Shown piece after piece: positions 17,338 through 25,931 of a stretch of DNA of 64,000 nucleotides. The stretch is taken from NCBI GenBank assembly GCA_030151255.1, contig JASLED010000008.1:12550-76549 (forward strand). Direction: 5' to 3'. Under the pieces are notes generated by a model. That model was not told the DNA's origin. It worked only from the letters and a program-made list of their open reading frames with translations, and did not search any database. The DNA comes from Flavobacterium sp. Its GTDB lineage: Bacteria > Bacteroidota > Bacteroidia > Flavobacteriales > Flavobacteriaceae. A program made the position numbers and the translations under genes. Position 1 is the first letter of the stretch. The number at the start of each line of letters is the position of its first letter.

Positions 17338-17341
17338 AAAA

Positions 17342-18157
17342 TTAAAATAAAGGATAATTATCAAGTGCTGCTCTCACACTTTTGTGTGTTTGCAATAGTT
17401 TTGTAGCTTCTTCAGCCGAAATATTTAGCTCTGTTTGTAAAATATGTATGCCTCTTTCGATTAGTTTTGCGTTGGTCATTTTCATATCTACCATTCGATT
17501 TCCTTTTACTCTGCCCAATTGTATCATTGTAGCTGTAGAAATCATGTTTAAAACTAATTTTTGAGCAGTTCCTGCTTTCATACGTGAACTTCCTGTAATA
17601 AATTCTGGACCAACAATAACTTCGATAGGGAATTGTGCAGTTTTACTAAGCGGACTATTTGGATTACATGTAATACAAGCTGTTATAATATTATTTTGAT
17701 TACAAGTTTGCAATGCATTTATAACGTATGGAGTGGTGCCAGATGCAGCAATTCCGATAACGATATCTTTTTGAGAAATTTGATGATTTTCTAAATCGAT
17801 CCATCCTTGATTAGGATTATCTTCTGCGTTTTCTACTGCGTGGCGAATAGCTGTATCTCCACCGGCAATTAACCCAATTACTAAATCGGGAGTAACACCA
17901 TAAGTGGGCGGACATTCTGAAGCATCTAAAATACCTAATCGACCCGAAGTTCCTGCTCCAATGTAAAATAAACGACCTCCATTTTTTAATTGATATGTAG
18001 TTGTTTCTACTACTTTTTCAATCATGGGCAGTGCTTGTTCAACTGCAAATGAAACAGATTGATCTTCTTTATTAATATTTGATAACAGCTCTTGAATCGA
18101 CATGTTTTCTAAATTGTCGTATAATGATGCTTGCTCGGTAATTTTAATAAAACTCAC
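17342..18157 (-). CDS. murQ: N-acetylmuramic acid 6-phosphate etherase MurQ
   Basis: MurQ cleaves the lactyl ether of MurNAc-6-phosphate during recycling of cell-wall muropeptides. The SIS-domain protein has GGRLFYIGAGTSGRLGILDASECPPTYG, the nearly invariant family stretch, and the C-terminal three-helix segment. I choose the GTG at 18157 (271 residues, beginning MSFIKITEQ when read as Met), which matches family N-termini; a TTG 36 bases upstream lies inside the apparent -7 box. It heads a minus-strand run murQ, DUF6095-like, lipoprotein, terC-like. No MurNAc kinase or transporter is nearby. Confidence 0.92.
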   Translation of the reverse strand: MSFIKITEQASLYDNLENMSIQELLSNINKEDQSVSFAVEQALPMIEKVVETTTYQLKNGGRLFYIGAGTSGRLGILDASECPPTYGVTPDLVIGLIAGGDTAIRHAVENAEDNPNQGWIDLENHQISQKDIVIGIAASGTTPYVINALQTCNQNNIITACITCNPNSPLSKTAQFPIEVIVGPEFITGSSRMKAGTAQKLVLNMISTATMIQLGRVKGNRMVDMKMTNAKLIERGIHILQTELNISAEEATKLLQTHKSVRAALDNYPLF

Positions 18158-18180
18158 AATAGAAAAGGTTTTAAGTTCAA

Positions 18181-18188
18181 CAAAAATA
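18181..18188 (-). promoter_or_regulatory. -7 box of murQ
   Basis: The minus strand reads TATTTTTG (18188-18181), an exact TAnnTTTG match 23 bases before the GTG start. The -33 region is AT-rich without a clear TTG. Confidence 0.45.
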
Positions 18189-18202
18189 CTCAAAAAAATA
18201 GG

Positions 18203-18243
18203 AAAAGCATTATGATTTAAATGGATAAATCACAATGCTTTTT
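18203..18243 (-). terminator. Terminator between the beta-barrel receptor gene and murQ
   Basis: AAAAGCATTaTGATTTA pairs with TAAATCAcAATGCTTTT (one mismatch) around a short loop. It lies 25 bases past the receptor stop and just before the murQ promoter. Confidence 0.85.
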
Positions 18244-18267
18244 TGGCGTTGCTTTACTAATTGTAGT

Positions 18268-20637
18268 TTATATTTTACTTCGTTCGCTATCTTCAAAAGT
18301 TATTTCTTTTATTTCTTTTTTACTTCTAGCGTTTCCGAAAGAATAAGTAGCGCTTAGGCTAATGGTTTTGGCGTTCCATTTGTTGAAATAATGTTGCGTA
18401 TTATCTGTAAAATAAATAGATCCTCTACTAGTTACAGTGTTTAAAATGTCTGTAAAAGAAGTATTTATATTTAGATTTGAATCTAATAATTTTAGATTTA
18501 CTCCAGAAGATAGATTTTTGAAACCATGATAAGCTGTATTGTCTTCTTTACTTGGCAATTGATGCAACCAGTTGATAAATAAATTAATGTTTGGTGTATG
18601 GCTAAGATTAAATGTATTGTAAAACAAATAGTAAAAATTGATTCCGTTTTGTGGAATTTGGTTTGTATTTGTTGTGTATTTTGAATTATTTGTAAATGTT
18701 CGGGCACTTAAGTTTGTTTCCCACCAAGGCAGAGGTTTAAAGTTATATATCAAGGTAAGACTTATACTTTTAGTATCTAACATATTGTAATACGTTGTTT
18801 TGAAAATATTATCATCTAAAATGGTTAATTGATCAAATGTATCGGTTGTGTTTTGATAAGAGAGCGAAATATTTAGCGAATTGGCAAAAGCATAATTTGC
18901 TTCTATAGTTTCTGTATAAGTTGGTAAAAGTTGTGGATTTCCGCCATTGTAAGAGTATGTATTATCATAATATTTAAACGGATTTAATACTTTGGCATGA
19001 GGTCTTTCTATTCTTTTTGCATAATTTAATGACAGCGAATGTTTTTCATTTGGCGTGAAATAGACGTGAACTGATGGAAACCATTTACAATATTTGTTTT
19101 TATGGTTTTCATCGGTTTCTAATAAATGGCTAGCAGTTTCTGTAGCTTCATATCTTATACCTGCTTTTATTTGCCAAATTGCATCAAATCTTTTATCAAA
19201 ATCGATGTAAGCAGCAATATTTTCTTCTGTGTAATTGAAACGATTACTTTTACTCTTGTCTTTGTCTTTTCTAGAGTTATTTTCTATTACATTAAAATAA
19301 TTCATTGTGAGTTTATTATTATAATGTGTGTATTTTGCGCCCATTTCTACAGTTGCCCAATTAAATACTTGTGTAAAATCAAGATTTGAACTATAAACAG
19401 TATATTTTAAATTATTGTCGTGAATAATGCTATTTGCAATGGTTGTAAAGTCACTTTTATCTTTAACATCTGATTTACTATTTGGATTATTGGTAAAAAA
19501 ATTAGCACCTAAAAATAATTTACTGCCCAAAGTATCTGTATTATGTTCAAAAAATAAGTTTAGTAAATGATAGGCATTTTTGCTGTTGTTTTTAGCAATA
19601 GCTTCAATTTGATCTGTTAAGAAATCATCTTCAATATAATCTGTTGTATTTTCCTTTGTATAAATTCCTTTTAAATTTGTGTAATCGTACGCAATTCCAA
19701 TTATCGATTTATTATTAAAGTTGTAATTGGTTGTAATACTTGCACTTTGGTTTTTATTTGTTCCATTAATAATATTTAATGATCTGATATCCTTTTCATT
19801 ACTTCGATAATTATAAGCATTAGAATTCCAATAATCAGAAGAATTACTGCTTAGTTTAGCCATAAAATTCCAGTTATTGTTTTGAAAAGAGATTGTTCCA
19901 TTTCCGTTCCAAGTATAATTTTTATTGTAAGCTAAACTACTTGTTATTGTGCCATGCAAACCATCAAATGAATTGGTTTTGGTTATAATATTTATAATGC
20001 CGCCATTTCCTGCAGCATCGTATTTTGAAGGTGGTGTTGTTATAATTTCAATTTTATCAATAGAATCCGATCGCAAGGTACTTAAATAGCCTAACAAGGC
20101 TTCATCAGATAATTGAATAGGTCTATTGTTTATCATTATCGAGGCAGTTCCTTTTCCAATAATATCTATTGCATGGTCATTTACTTTTACCATTGGTGTA
20201 GTATTTAGCGCTTGCAAAGCACTTGTACCTTGTGCGGCAATACTATTAGCTACATTGTAAATAATTCTATCTGATTTACGTTCTACTAATTTAGCAGTAG
20301 ATTTTACAACTATTTCATCTAAATCTGTTTCTGCATTTACAATTATTGTATGTAAATCAATATCTTGATTTATTAAAATTTGTTGTTGATAAATTTTTGC
20401 TCCAAAATAATTTATTTGTAATGTGTATTGGTTTTCTTTTATGTTTTGAATACCAAAAAAACCATTTGCATCGGTAAACGCCAATGTATGCAAGTTGTTT
20501 TCATCATCAGATAAATTAATATCTGTATAATCTAAAGGTTGATTATCTCTATTCATTACTCTGCCTTTTAAAGAATATTGAGCAACACTCAAAAAAGGAC
20601 TAAGTATTATAGGAAATAAAAAAAGTAATTTGTTCAT
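18268..20637 (-). CDS. Outer membrane beta-barrel family protein (TonB-receptor-like)
   Basis: The 789-residue protein has a signal peptide (MNKLLFLFPIILSPFLSVAQ), an N-terminal carboxypeptidase-regulatory-like domain (about 22-110), a plug-like domain containing GKGTASIMINNRPIQLSDEALLGYL and the phrase ITTPPSKYDAAGNGGIINIITK, and a long beta-barrel to the C-terminus. This is the OMP_b-brl_3 type common in Bacteroidota, related to TonB-dependent receptors. The ligand is unknown; no SusD partner is adjacent. It is monocistronic, with a terminator just after it. The last ten residues are polar, unlike the usual terminal aromatic. Confidence 0.85.
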   Translation of the reverse strand: MNKLLFLFPIILSPFLSVAQYSLKGRVMNRDNQPLDYTDINLSDDENNLHTLAFTDANGFFGIQNIKENQYTLQINYFGAKIYQQQILINQDIDLHTIIVNAETDLDEIVVKSTAKLVERKSDRIIYNVANSIAAQGTSALQALNTTPMVKVNDHAIDIIGKGTASIMINNRPIQLSDEALLGYLSTLRSDSIDKIEIITTPPSKYDAAGNGGIINIITKTNSFDGLHGTITSSLAYNKNYTWNGNGTISFQNNNWNFMAKLSSNSSDYWNSNAYNYRSNEKDIRSLNIINGTNKNQSASITTNYNFNNKSIIGIAYDYTNLKGIYTKENTTDYIEDDFLTDQIEAIAKNNSKNAYHLLNLFFEHNTDTLGSKLFLGANFFTNNPNSKSDVKDKSDFTTIANSIIHDNNLKYTVYSSNLDFTQVFNWATVEMGAKYTHYNNKLTMNYFNVIENNSRKDKDKSKSNRFNYTEENIAAYIDFDKRFDAIWQIKAGIRYEATETASHLLETDENHKNKYCKWFPSVHVYFTPNEKHSLSLNYAKRIERPHAKVLNPFKYYDNTYSYNGGNPQLLPTYTETIEANYAFANSLNISLSYQNTTDTFDQLTILDDNIFKTTYYNMLDTKSISLTLIYNFKPLPWWETNLSARTFTNNSKYTTNTNQIPQNGINFYYLFYNTFNLSHTPNINLFINWLHQLPSKEDNTAYHGFKNLSSGVNLKLLDSNLNINTSFTDILNTVTSRGSIYFTDNTQHYFNKWNAKTISLSATYSFGNARSKKEIKEITFEDSERSKI

Positions 20638-21160
20638 AAATATCTTTAAAGAACTATGTTGAAAAATAGTAAATCAAGATTTCTTTTTTTAAGTAAGTTA
20701 TATAATATAAGGGGATCTTCGAATATATTTATTTGTATTCAGAAGTTATTTACAAGCAACTTATTTAAGAAATTCGTTTTTTGTTTTATATTAATAAGGT
20801 TTATGAAAGGAAAATTAAATAAAAAATCAAATCTTTATTAGAATCATATCTATCTAGTTTTAATTTTTTTGATAAATATAATTGAATTAATAAAATTGAT
20901 TGTACAAAATGTAATTATTAACCTTTAGTGTAGTTTTTCTGTAGTTATTTTGAATTTATTTGCTTTTTAGATGATTGTTGTTAAAAATGATAATTAAAAA
21001 GCATTTATAACGGCCTGTTATAGTTATTTTTTAATGTTTTATATTTTGTTACTTCATTTGTAACTTTAATGTAACATATATTTGTATTTAATTAACACTA
21101 AATATTTATTAAAGAAAGTTTAGTAACTAAAATAACATTAGAAGAAAAACAAAAAGCAAA
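20638..21160. other. Intergenic stretch of about 520 bases with an orphan promoter
   Basis: Apart from a doubtful 61-codon frame at 20656-20841, which is low-complexity and has no recognisable features, I see no gene. A plus-strand promoter-like sequence lies at 21057-21084 with no reading frame behind it. Confidence 0.45.
21057..21084 (+). promoter_or_regulatory. Promoter-like sequence without a downstream gene
   Basis: TTTG (21057-21060) is followed after 16 bases by TATATTTG (21077-21084). Transcription from it would reach the bidirectional hairpin at 21161-21189 after about 100 bases without crossing an ATG-started frame. Confidence 0.4.
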
Positions 21161-21189
21161 AAAAAGGAAGTCATATTGACTTCCTTTTT
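21161..21189. terminator. Terminator after the RsmI-like gene, probably bidirectional
   Basis: AAAAAGGAAGTCA and TGACTTCCTTTTT form a perfect stem with a three-base loop. The stop codon of the minus-strand gene (21188-21190) overlaps its edge. Confidence 0.88.
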
Positions 21190-21910
21190 AATTTTTATGA
21201 ATAATAAATATACAAGGTTTTTTATGTAAATCAATCGTTGTTCTTTTCCATGCAGATAGCGGTTTTGTTTGTATAAATTCCGATTCTAAGGTAATATCGC
21301 AAGCAATACAAAGCAAGGTGTTTGGATTTAAAGTTTGAAGAATATCTTGCAATAATTGATTGTTTCTATAAGGTGTTTCTATAAATATTTGCGACTGATT
21401 TCTTTCAAAGGATAAACGCTCAAACATTTTTAAAGTACTTTTCTTTTCATTTTTATCAATAGGCAAATAACCATTAAAAGCAAAACTTTGTCCATTCATA
21501 CCAGAAGCCATCAACGCCAATAAAATAGAAGAGGGGCCAACCAAAGGTAAAACTCTAATGTTTTGTTTGTGTGCTAATTCTACAATAGCAGCTCCTGGAT
21601 CTGCAATTCCAGGGCAACCTGCTTCGCTAATTACACCTACATTTTTTCCTTCTATTAATGGTTGAATATATTGTTTGTGTGTATTTGGATCAGTATGTTT
21701 ATTTAATGGAAAAAGAATTAATTCTGATTGTTTTTTTTGAGGAGCTATACGTTTGATAAACTTTCGAACTGTTTTTTCGTTTTCAACAATAAAAATATCT
21801 AATTTTTCGATTGTTTCTTTTACAGTTTGAGGCAATACTTGCATAGGTTCATTTTCTCCTAAAGTTGTAGGAATCATATATAGTATGCCTGTTTTTGATA
21901 CTTTCTCCAT
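21188..21910 (-). CDS. RsmI-like SAM-dependent methyltransferase (tetrapyrrole methylase fold)
   Basis: The 240-residue protein has the tetrapyrrole methylase fold of RsmI, the enzyme that methylates the 2'-O of C1402 in 16S rRNA. Seen are GVISEAGCPGIADPGAAIV (near 93-111), the LVGPSSILLALMASGMNGQSFAFNGYLP segment and IFIETPYRN. It lacks the C-terminal extension of classical RsmI. In flavobacteria this shorter paralogue is usually distinct from true RsmI, so I do not give the name. It follows the phosphatase gene, separated by a terminator, and keeps company with dnaA. Confidence 0.8.
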   Translation of the reverse strand: MEKVSKTGILYMIPTTLGENEPMQVLPQTVKETIEKLDIFIVENEKTVRKFIKRIAPQKKQSELILFPLNKHTDPNTHKQYIQPLIEGKNVGVISEAGCPGIADPGAAIVELAHKQNIRVLPLVGPSSILLALMASGMNGQSFAFNGYLPIDKNEKKSTLKMFERLSFERNQSQIFIETPYRNNQLLQDILQTLNPNTLLCIACDITLESEFIQTKPLSAWKRTTIDLHKKPCIFIIHKN

Positions 21911-21960
21911 TTTGAAATAAACTAATTTGTTGAATACAAAGTTAAGTAAAGATGAGTAAA

Positions 21961-22001
21961 AAAAACAATAGGAAGAAATGTGCTTTCTTCCTATTGTTTT
22001 T
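21961..22001 (-). terminator. Terminator of the dnaA-phosphatase unit
   Basis: AAAAACAATAGGAAGAA and TTCTTCCTATTGTTTTT form a long stem around a short loop. It abuts the phosphatase stop codon (22000-22002). Confidence 0.88.
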
Positions 22002-22461
22002 ATGTAGATTTTAAATTGTTGGCTATTTTGTTACAAGCTTTATCTAAAAGTTGAAAAACATGCTCAAAACCATTGTCGCCACCATAATATGGATCTGGAA
22101 CTTCTTGATTTTTTGTGGTTGAATCAACATTTAATATCAAGTTTACTTTTTGCTTATCTTCTTCTGATTTTGCAAGTTGAATTACATTATTGTAATTTGA
22201 TTTATCCATTACGTAAATAAAATCAAATTCCTCAAAATCAGAGATTGTAAACTGCCTTGCTCGTTGATTGGTTAAATCTATACCGTATTTTTTTGCTACA
22301 GCAATTGATCTTTTATCAGGTAATTCACCTGCGTGCCAAGCACCAGTTCCAGCAGAATCTACTAAAAATTCATTTTCAGAAAGTTTACTTTGCAAAATTC
22401 CTTCCGCAAGCGGCGATCTGCAAATGTTTCCTAAACAAACCATTAGTATTTTAGCTTTCAT
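22000..22461 (-). CDS. Low molecular weight protein-tyrosine phosphatase
   Basis: The 153-residue protein contains the P-loop CLGNICRS (C9 to S16, the C-x5-R-S signature) at the N-terminus and the general-acid loop VPDPYYGG (121-128, D123). These are the catalytic elements of LMW-PTPs, which dephosphorylate tyrosine kinases of capsule synthesis or small substrates. Length is typical. It starts two bases after the dnaA stop, so it is co-transcribed with dnaA. No tyrosine kinase gene is adjacent, so its substrate is open. Confidence 0.9.
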   Translation of the reverse strand: MKAKILMVCLGNICRSPLAEGILQSKLSENEFLVDSAGTGAWHAGELPDKRSIAVAKKYGIDLTNQRARQFTISDFEEFDFIYVMDKSNYNNVIQLAKSEEDKQKVNLILNVDSTTKNQEVPDPYYGGDNGFEHVFQLLDKACNKIANNLKST

Positions 22462-22463
22462 GC

Positions 22464-23900
22464 TTAAGAGAATTTTTGATTAATATCGTCAAAATATTTC
22501 TTAAACTCTTTATCTGTTTCAAGCAAGTTGTCAATTGTTTTACAAGCATGTAAAACGGTTGCATGATCTCTTTTTCCTATTTGAGAACCAATACTTGCTA
22601 ATGAAGCTTTTGTGTATTTTTTGGCAAAGAACATTGCTAATTGTCTAGCTTGAACAATGTTTCTTTTACGTGTTTTTGATTTTAAAGTATCTACATCCAT
22701 TTCGAAATAATCCGAAACCACTTTTTGGATAAAATCGATAGAAATTTCCTTTTGTGTATGTTTTACGAATTTTTCAATTACCTGACGTGCTAAATCGATA
22801 GTTACTTCTTGACGGTTGAATGATGATTGCGCAATTAATGAAATAATAGCACCTTCTAATTCACGTACATTGGTAGTAACATGTTTGGCCATATATTCAA
22901 TAATATTTTCAGGCATTGTTACTCCATCTCGGTAAAGAATATGTTTTACAATTTTTACTCTTGTTTCAAAATCAGGAGTAGAAACTTCTGCTGATAATCC
23001 CCATTTGAAACGAGATAGTAAACGTTGTTCAATATCTTGCATATCAACAGGCGCTTTATCAGAAGTTAAAATAACCTGTTTTCCATTTTGATGTAAATGA
23101 TTAAAAATATGGAAAAATACATCCTGCGTTCCAGATTTTCCGGATAAGAATTGAATATCATCGACAATTAAAACATCTATTAATTGATAGAAATAAATAA
23201 AGTCGTTTCGTGTTTGCTTTCTTACCGAGTCAACATATTGTTGAGTGAAAACTTCTGCAGAGATATAAAGAACTGTTTTTTCTGGATAAAGCTCTTTTAT
23301 TTCTACACCAATAGCTTGTGCTAAGTGCGTTTTTCCTAATCCAACTCCACCGAAAATTAAAAGAGGGTTAAATGATGTTCCTCCTGGTTTTTTAGCAACA
23401 GCCATACCTGCAGAACGTGCAAGACGGTTTGCATCTCCTTCCAAAAAGTTATCAAACGAATAATTAGAATTTAATTGAGATTCTATTTTTACGTTTCTAA
23501 TTCCAGGAATAATAAAAGGATTTTTTAATTCAGGATTTTTATTCTGAATAGGCACATCTAGTTCCTGTGTTTTTACAGGACCTCTTTGTAAACTAGGTAA
23601 CTGTTCTGTATAAGGTTGCTTATTACCTGATACATTTTCCATTTGAATCTTATATAGTAATTTAGCATTACTACCCAAAGTTTTGTTTAATGCACTTTTA
23701 AGAATACTAACATAGTGTTCTTCTAACCATTCGTAGAAGAATTTACTCGGTACTTGTATGATTAGGCCTTCTCCAGTTAATTCAATGGCTTTTATAGGCA
23801 TAAACCAAGTCTTAAAAGCTTGTTCCCCTATATTGTCCTTAATGAATTCAAGACAAGCGTTCCATACAGACTGAGCTGTCATGTCTTTGTATTCTTGCAT
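22464..23900 (-). CDS. dnaA: Chromosomal replication initiator DnaA
   Basis: DnaA binds DnaA boxes at oriC and melts the origin. The 478-residue protein has domain I (SVWNACLEFIKDNIGEQAFKTWF, about 11-33), a linker (about 90-140), the AAA+ domain with Walker A GGVGLGKTH at 184-192 and Walker B VLIVDDIQFL, and the C-terminal DNA-binding domain with GKRDHATVLHACKTI. M1 or M7 could be the start; both leave domain I intact. It is followed two bases later by the phosphatase gene. I see no cluster of DnaA boxes in the 175 bases upstream, so the origin cannot be placed here. Confidence 0.96.
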   Translation of the reverse strand: MQEYKDMTAQSVWNACLEFIKDNIGEQAFKTWFMPIKAIELTGEGLIIQVPSKFFYEWLEEHYVSILKSALNKTLGSNAKLLYKIQMENVSGNKQPYTEQLPSLQRGPVKTQELDVPIQNKNPELKNPFIIPGIRNVKIESQLNSNYSFDNFLEGDANRLARSAGMAVAKKPGGTSFNPLLIFGGVGLGKTHLAQAIGVEIKELYPEKTVLYISAEVFTQQYVDSVRKQTRNDFIYFYQLIDVLIVDDIQFLSGKSGTQDVFFHIFNHLHQNGKQVILTSDKAPVDMQDIEQRLLSRFKWGLSAEVSTPDFETRVKIVKHILYRDGVTMPENIIEYMAKHVTTNVRELEGAIISLIAQSSFNRQEVTIDLARQVIEKFVKHTQKEISIDFIQKVVSDYFEMDVDTLKSKTRKRNIVQARQLAMFFAKKYTKASLASIGSQIGKRDHATVLHACKTIDNLLETDKEFKKYFDDINQKFS

Positions 23901-24075
23901 TTTTGGTTAGATTTTTTAAAAAACAGTTACTACTTTTGAATTGATTTCGGTGTCAATTGCAGGGGCAAATATGTGAACTATTTTCGTGATAAAAAAATGA
24001 ATATGGCATTGTAATATTAAAAAAAAATGATTAAGTAGAATATAAAAGAAGATATAAAATTCAAATTTTAGGAAG

Positions 24076-24480
24076 ATGAAATATTATGATTATAAAGTAA
24101 GAGTACGCTATGCTGAAACAGATCAGATGGGAGTAGTGTATCATGGTAATTATGCGCAATACTTTGAGATTGGGAGAGTTGAGTGGTTGCGTAGTTTAGG
24201 AGTATCTTATAAGCAAATGGAAGAATTGGGTGTAATGCTTCCGGTGGTTTCTTTAACAATGAATTATAAACGACCTGCAAAGTATGATGAAGATTTAACA
24301 ATACGTACAATTTTCAAAGAATGTAGCGGAGTGAAAATTGAGTTTGATTACGAATTATATAATGAAAAAAACGAGTTATTAACAACTGCTTATTCAATGT
24401 TGGTTTTTGTTGATATGAAAACAGGTAAACCTATTTTGCCACCAGAATATATTATAGAAAAATTAAAAGATATTTTGTAA
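24076..24480 (+). CDS. Acyl-CoA thioesterase, YbgC/4HBT family
   Basis: The 134-residue hotdog-fold protein has the family signature RYAETDQMGVVYHGNYAQYFEIGRVEWLR (about 10-38), with the conserved Asp near 15. It would hydrolyse acyl-CoA thioesters to free acids and CoA. Length is normal. It is divergent from dnaA and ends before a long AT-rich hairpin. No Tol-Pal genes, with which ybgC is associated in proteobacteria, are adjacent, so the substrate is open. Confidence 0.85.
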   Translation: MKYYDYKVRVRYAETDQMGVVYHGNYAQYFEIGRVEWLRSLGVSYKQMEELGVMLPVVSLTMNYKRPAKYDEDLTIRTIFKECSGVKIEFDYELYNEKNELLTTAYSMLVFVDMKTGKPILPPEYIIEKLKDIL

Positions 24481-24521
24481 GAATTTAGTTTCAATAATTA
24501 ATTTTTTATTCATGAAATAAT

Positions 24522-24559
24522 TTAAAACCTATTTTGCGTATTTGTGAAATAGGTTTTAA
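24522..24559 (+). terminator. Long hairpin after the thioesterase gene
   Basis: TTAAAACCTATTT (24522-24534) and AAATAGGTTTTAA (24547-24559) form a perfect 13-bp stem with a 12-base loop. It probably terminates the thioesterase transcript and may work in both directions. Confidence 0.65.
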
Positions 24560-24647
24560 TGTTTGGATTTTTTTATCTTTAATACGTTTTTTAAATCCAT
24601 TGAAAAAATGTTTCGAAAAACAGAAGTATTTTAGTAACAATCAAGTT

Positions 24648-24989
24648 ATGCGTCCAGAAGAAATTAATCAGCAGTTTAATGCTATTTTAGATAAGCATTT
24701 GGAAGAAATTGCAAGAGGGGAAACAGATGTTTTTTTACAAATTCATGATATAGCTAATATGATGAATATTCATCCCATTCATTTAAGCAACACAATAAAA
24801 GACGTTACAGGAAAATCACCTTGTGATATATGCAATGCTAAAACAATAGACTTTGCCAAGCAGCTTTTAAACAACAATGACATTACAATTGCAAGCGTGG
24901 CACGTAAACTAACATTTGATCCTACAAATTTCACAAAGTATTTTAAAAAGCATACTGGCAAAACGCCTTCTGAGTATAGAAAGAAATAA
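24648..24989 (+). CDS. Short AraC-type helix-turn-helix protein
   Basis: With the ATG at 24648 the product is 113 residues and consists almost only of an AraC/XylS DNA-binding domain: first helix-turn-helix HDIANMMNIHPIHLSNTIKDV, then SVARKLTFDPTNFTKYFKKHTGKTPSEYRKK. There is no N-terminal sensing domain. The longer frame upstream begins inside the terminator hairpin at 24522-24559 and has no similarity, so it is rejected. It lies 88 bases before the SDR gene on the same strand and may regulate it. Confidence 0.8.
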   Translation: MRPEEINQQFNAILDKHLEEIARGETDVFLQIHDIANMMNIHPIHLSNTIKDVTGKSPCDICNAKTIDFAKQLLNNNDITIASVARKLTFDPTNFTKYFKKHTGKTPSEYRKK

Positions 24990-25077
24990 TTTCGTATTTG
25001 TATAAAAAATTCTGAAACCTTCACCATAGTTTAATAATGTAGGTAATGTAATTTTGTATTGTTAAACATTGAAATAA

Positions 25078-25818
25078 ATGAAAGAATTACAAAATAAAAC
25101 AGCTATAGTTACTGGATCTTCTAGAGGATTAGGTAAAAAGACAGCAATAGAATTGTCAAAAAAAGGAATTAATGTTGTTATTAATTATAATTCAAATCAA
25201 CAAGAAGCAAATCAAGTAGTTCAAGAAATTACTGAATTTGGAGGTTCTGCCGTTGCTATAAAAGCAAACGTAAGCAACAGCAAAGAAGTTGATTTTCTTT
25301 TTCAAGAAACAATTAAGTGTTTCGGAAAAGTAGATATTGTTGTCAATAATGCCGGAATTATGATTACTAAATTGTTAAAGGATTTTACAGAAGAAGAATT
25401 TGATAAACAGTTTTCTATCAATGTGAAAAGCGTTTTTTTAATGATGCAAAAATCGTCTGAAATACTTGAAGTAAATGGTAGAATTATTAATATTTCTAGT
25501 TCAACATCAAAATTAATGATGCCAACTTATGCAATATATTCTGCAACAAAAGTAGCTGTAGAACAAATGACAAAGGTATTTGCAAAGGAAATAGGAGATA
25601 AGGGAATTACTGTTAATTCAATTCTTCCTGGACCAATAAGCACAGCATTGTTTTTAGAAGGAAAAACACCAGATATGATAAATAAAATAGCAAGTTTTTC
25701 AGCATTTAATAGAATTGGAAATGTAGAAGACATCATTCCTATAATTTTATTTTTGAGTAGCGAAGAATCACAATGGATTACAGGGCAAAGTATAGGTGTT
25801 AATGGAGGAATGATATAA
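25078..25818 (+). CDS. SDR family NAD(P)-dependent oxidoreductase
   Basis: This 246-residue classical short-chain dehydrogenase has the cofactor loop TGSSRGLG (12-19), NNAGI (90-94), the catalytic Tyr and Lys in YSATK (Y154, K158) and a Ser near 141. The C-terminal WITGQSIGVNGGM is characteristic of the FabG-like group. The substrate cannot be assigned; the position alone next to a small AraC regulator suggests an inducible catabolic or detoxifying role. A -7-like TAATTTTG lies at 25050-25057. Confidence 0.87.
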   Translation: MKELQNKTAIVTGSSRGLGKKTAIELSKKGINVVINYNSNQQEANQVVQEITEFGGSAVAIKANVSNSKEVDFLFQETIKCFGKVDIVVNNAGIMITKLLKDFTEEEFDKQFSINVKSVFLMMQKSSEILEVNGRIINISSSTSKLMMPTYAIYSATKVAVEQMTKVFAKEIGDKGITVNSILPGPISTALFLEGKTPDMINKIASFSAFNRIGNVEDIIPIILFLSSEESQWITGQSIGVNGGMI

Positions 25819-25880
25819 TAGAAAAATTTTGGAAGTAATCAGAAATAGAATTTTAAAGTAAACTTTAGCTTTCTATTAGG

Positions 25881-25910
25881 TTGAATTTTAATCTTTAAGC
25901 CTTAATTTTG
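25881..25910 (+). promoter_or_regulatory. Promoter of the LytS-type kinase gene
   Basis: TTG (25881-25883), 19 bases, then TAATTTTG (25903-25910). The match to the consensus is good. The -7 box covers the TTG at 25908 that would be an alternative start, which argues for the ATG at 25932. Confidence 0.6.
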
Positions 25911-25931
25911 CACTCTTTTAAGATTGTGTTT

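Noticed and set aside
20656..20841. A 61-codon plus-strand frame in the 550-base intergenic stretch
   Set aside because: Low-complexity Phe/Ile/Lys-rich product without a promoter or motif, as expected by chance in AT-rich DNA.
23901..24075. Possible oriC next to dnaA
   Set aside because: No cluster of TTATCCACA-like boxes or AT-rich repeats could be found. Single near matches at 57721 and 62682 lie elsewhere and one is inside a gene.
24534..24647. N-terminal extension of the short AraC protein
   Set aside because: It begins with TTG inside a perfect terminator hairpin and shows no similarity to a sensor domain.
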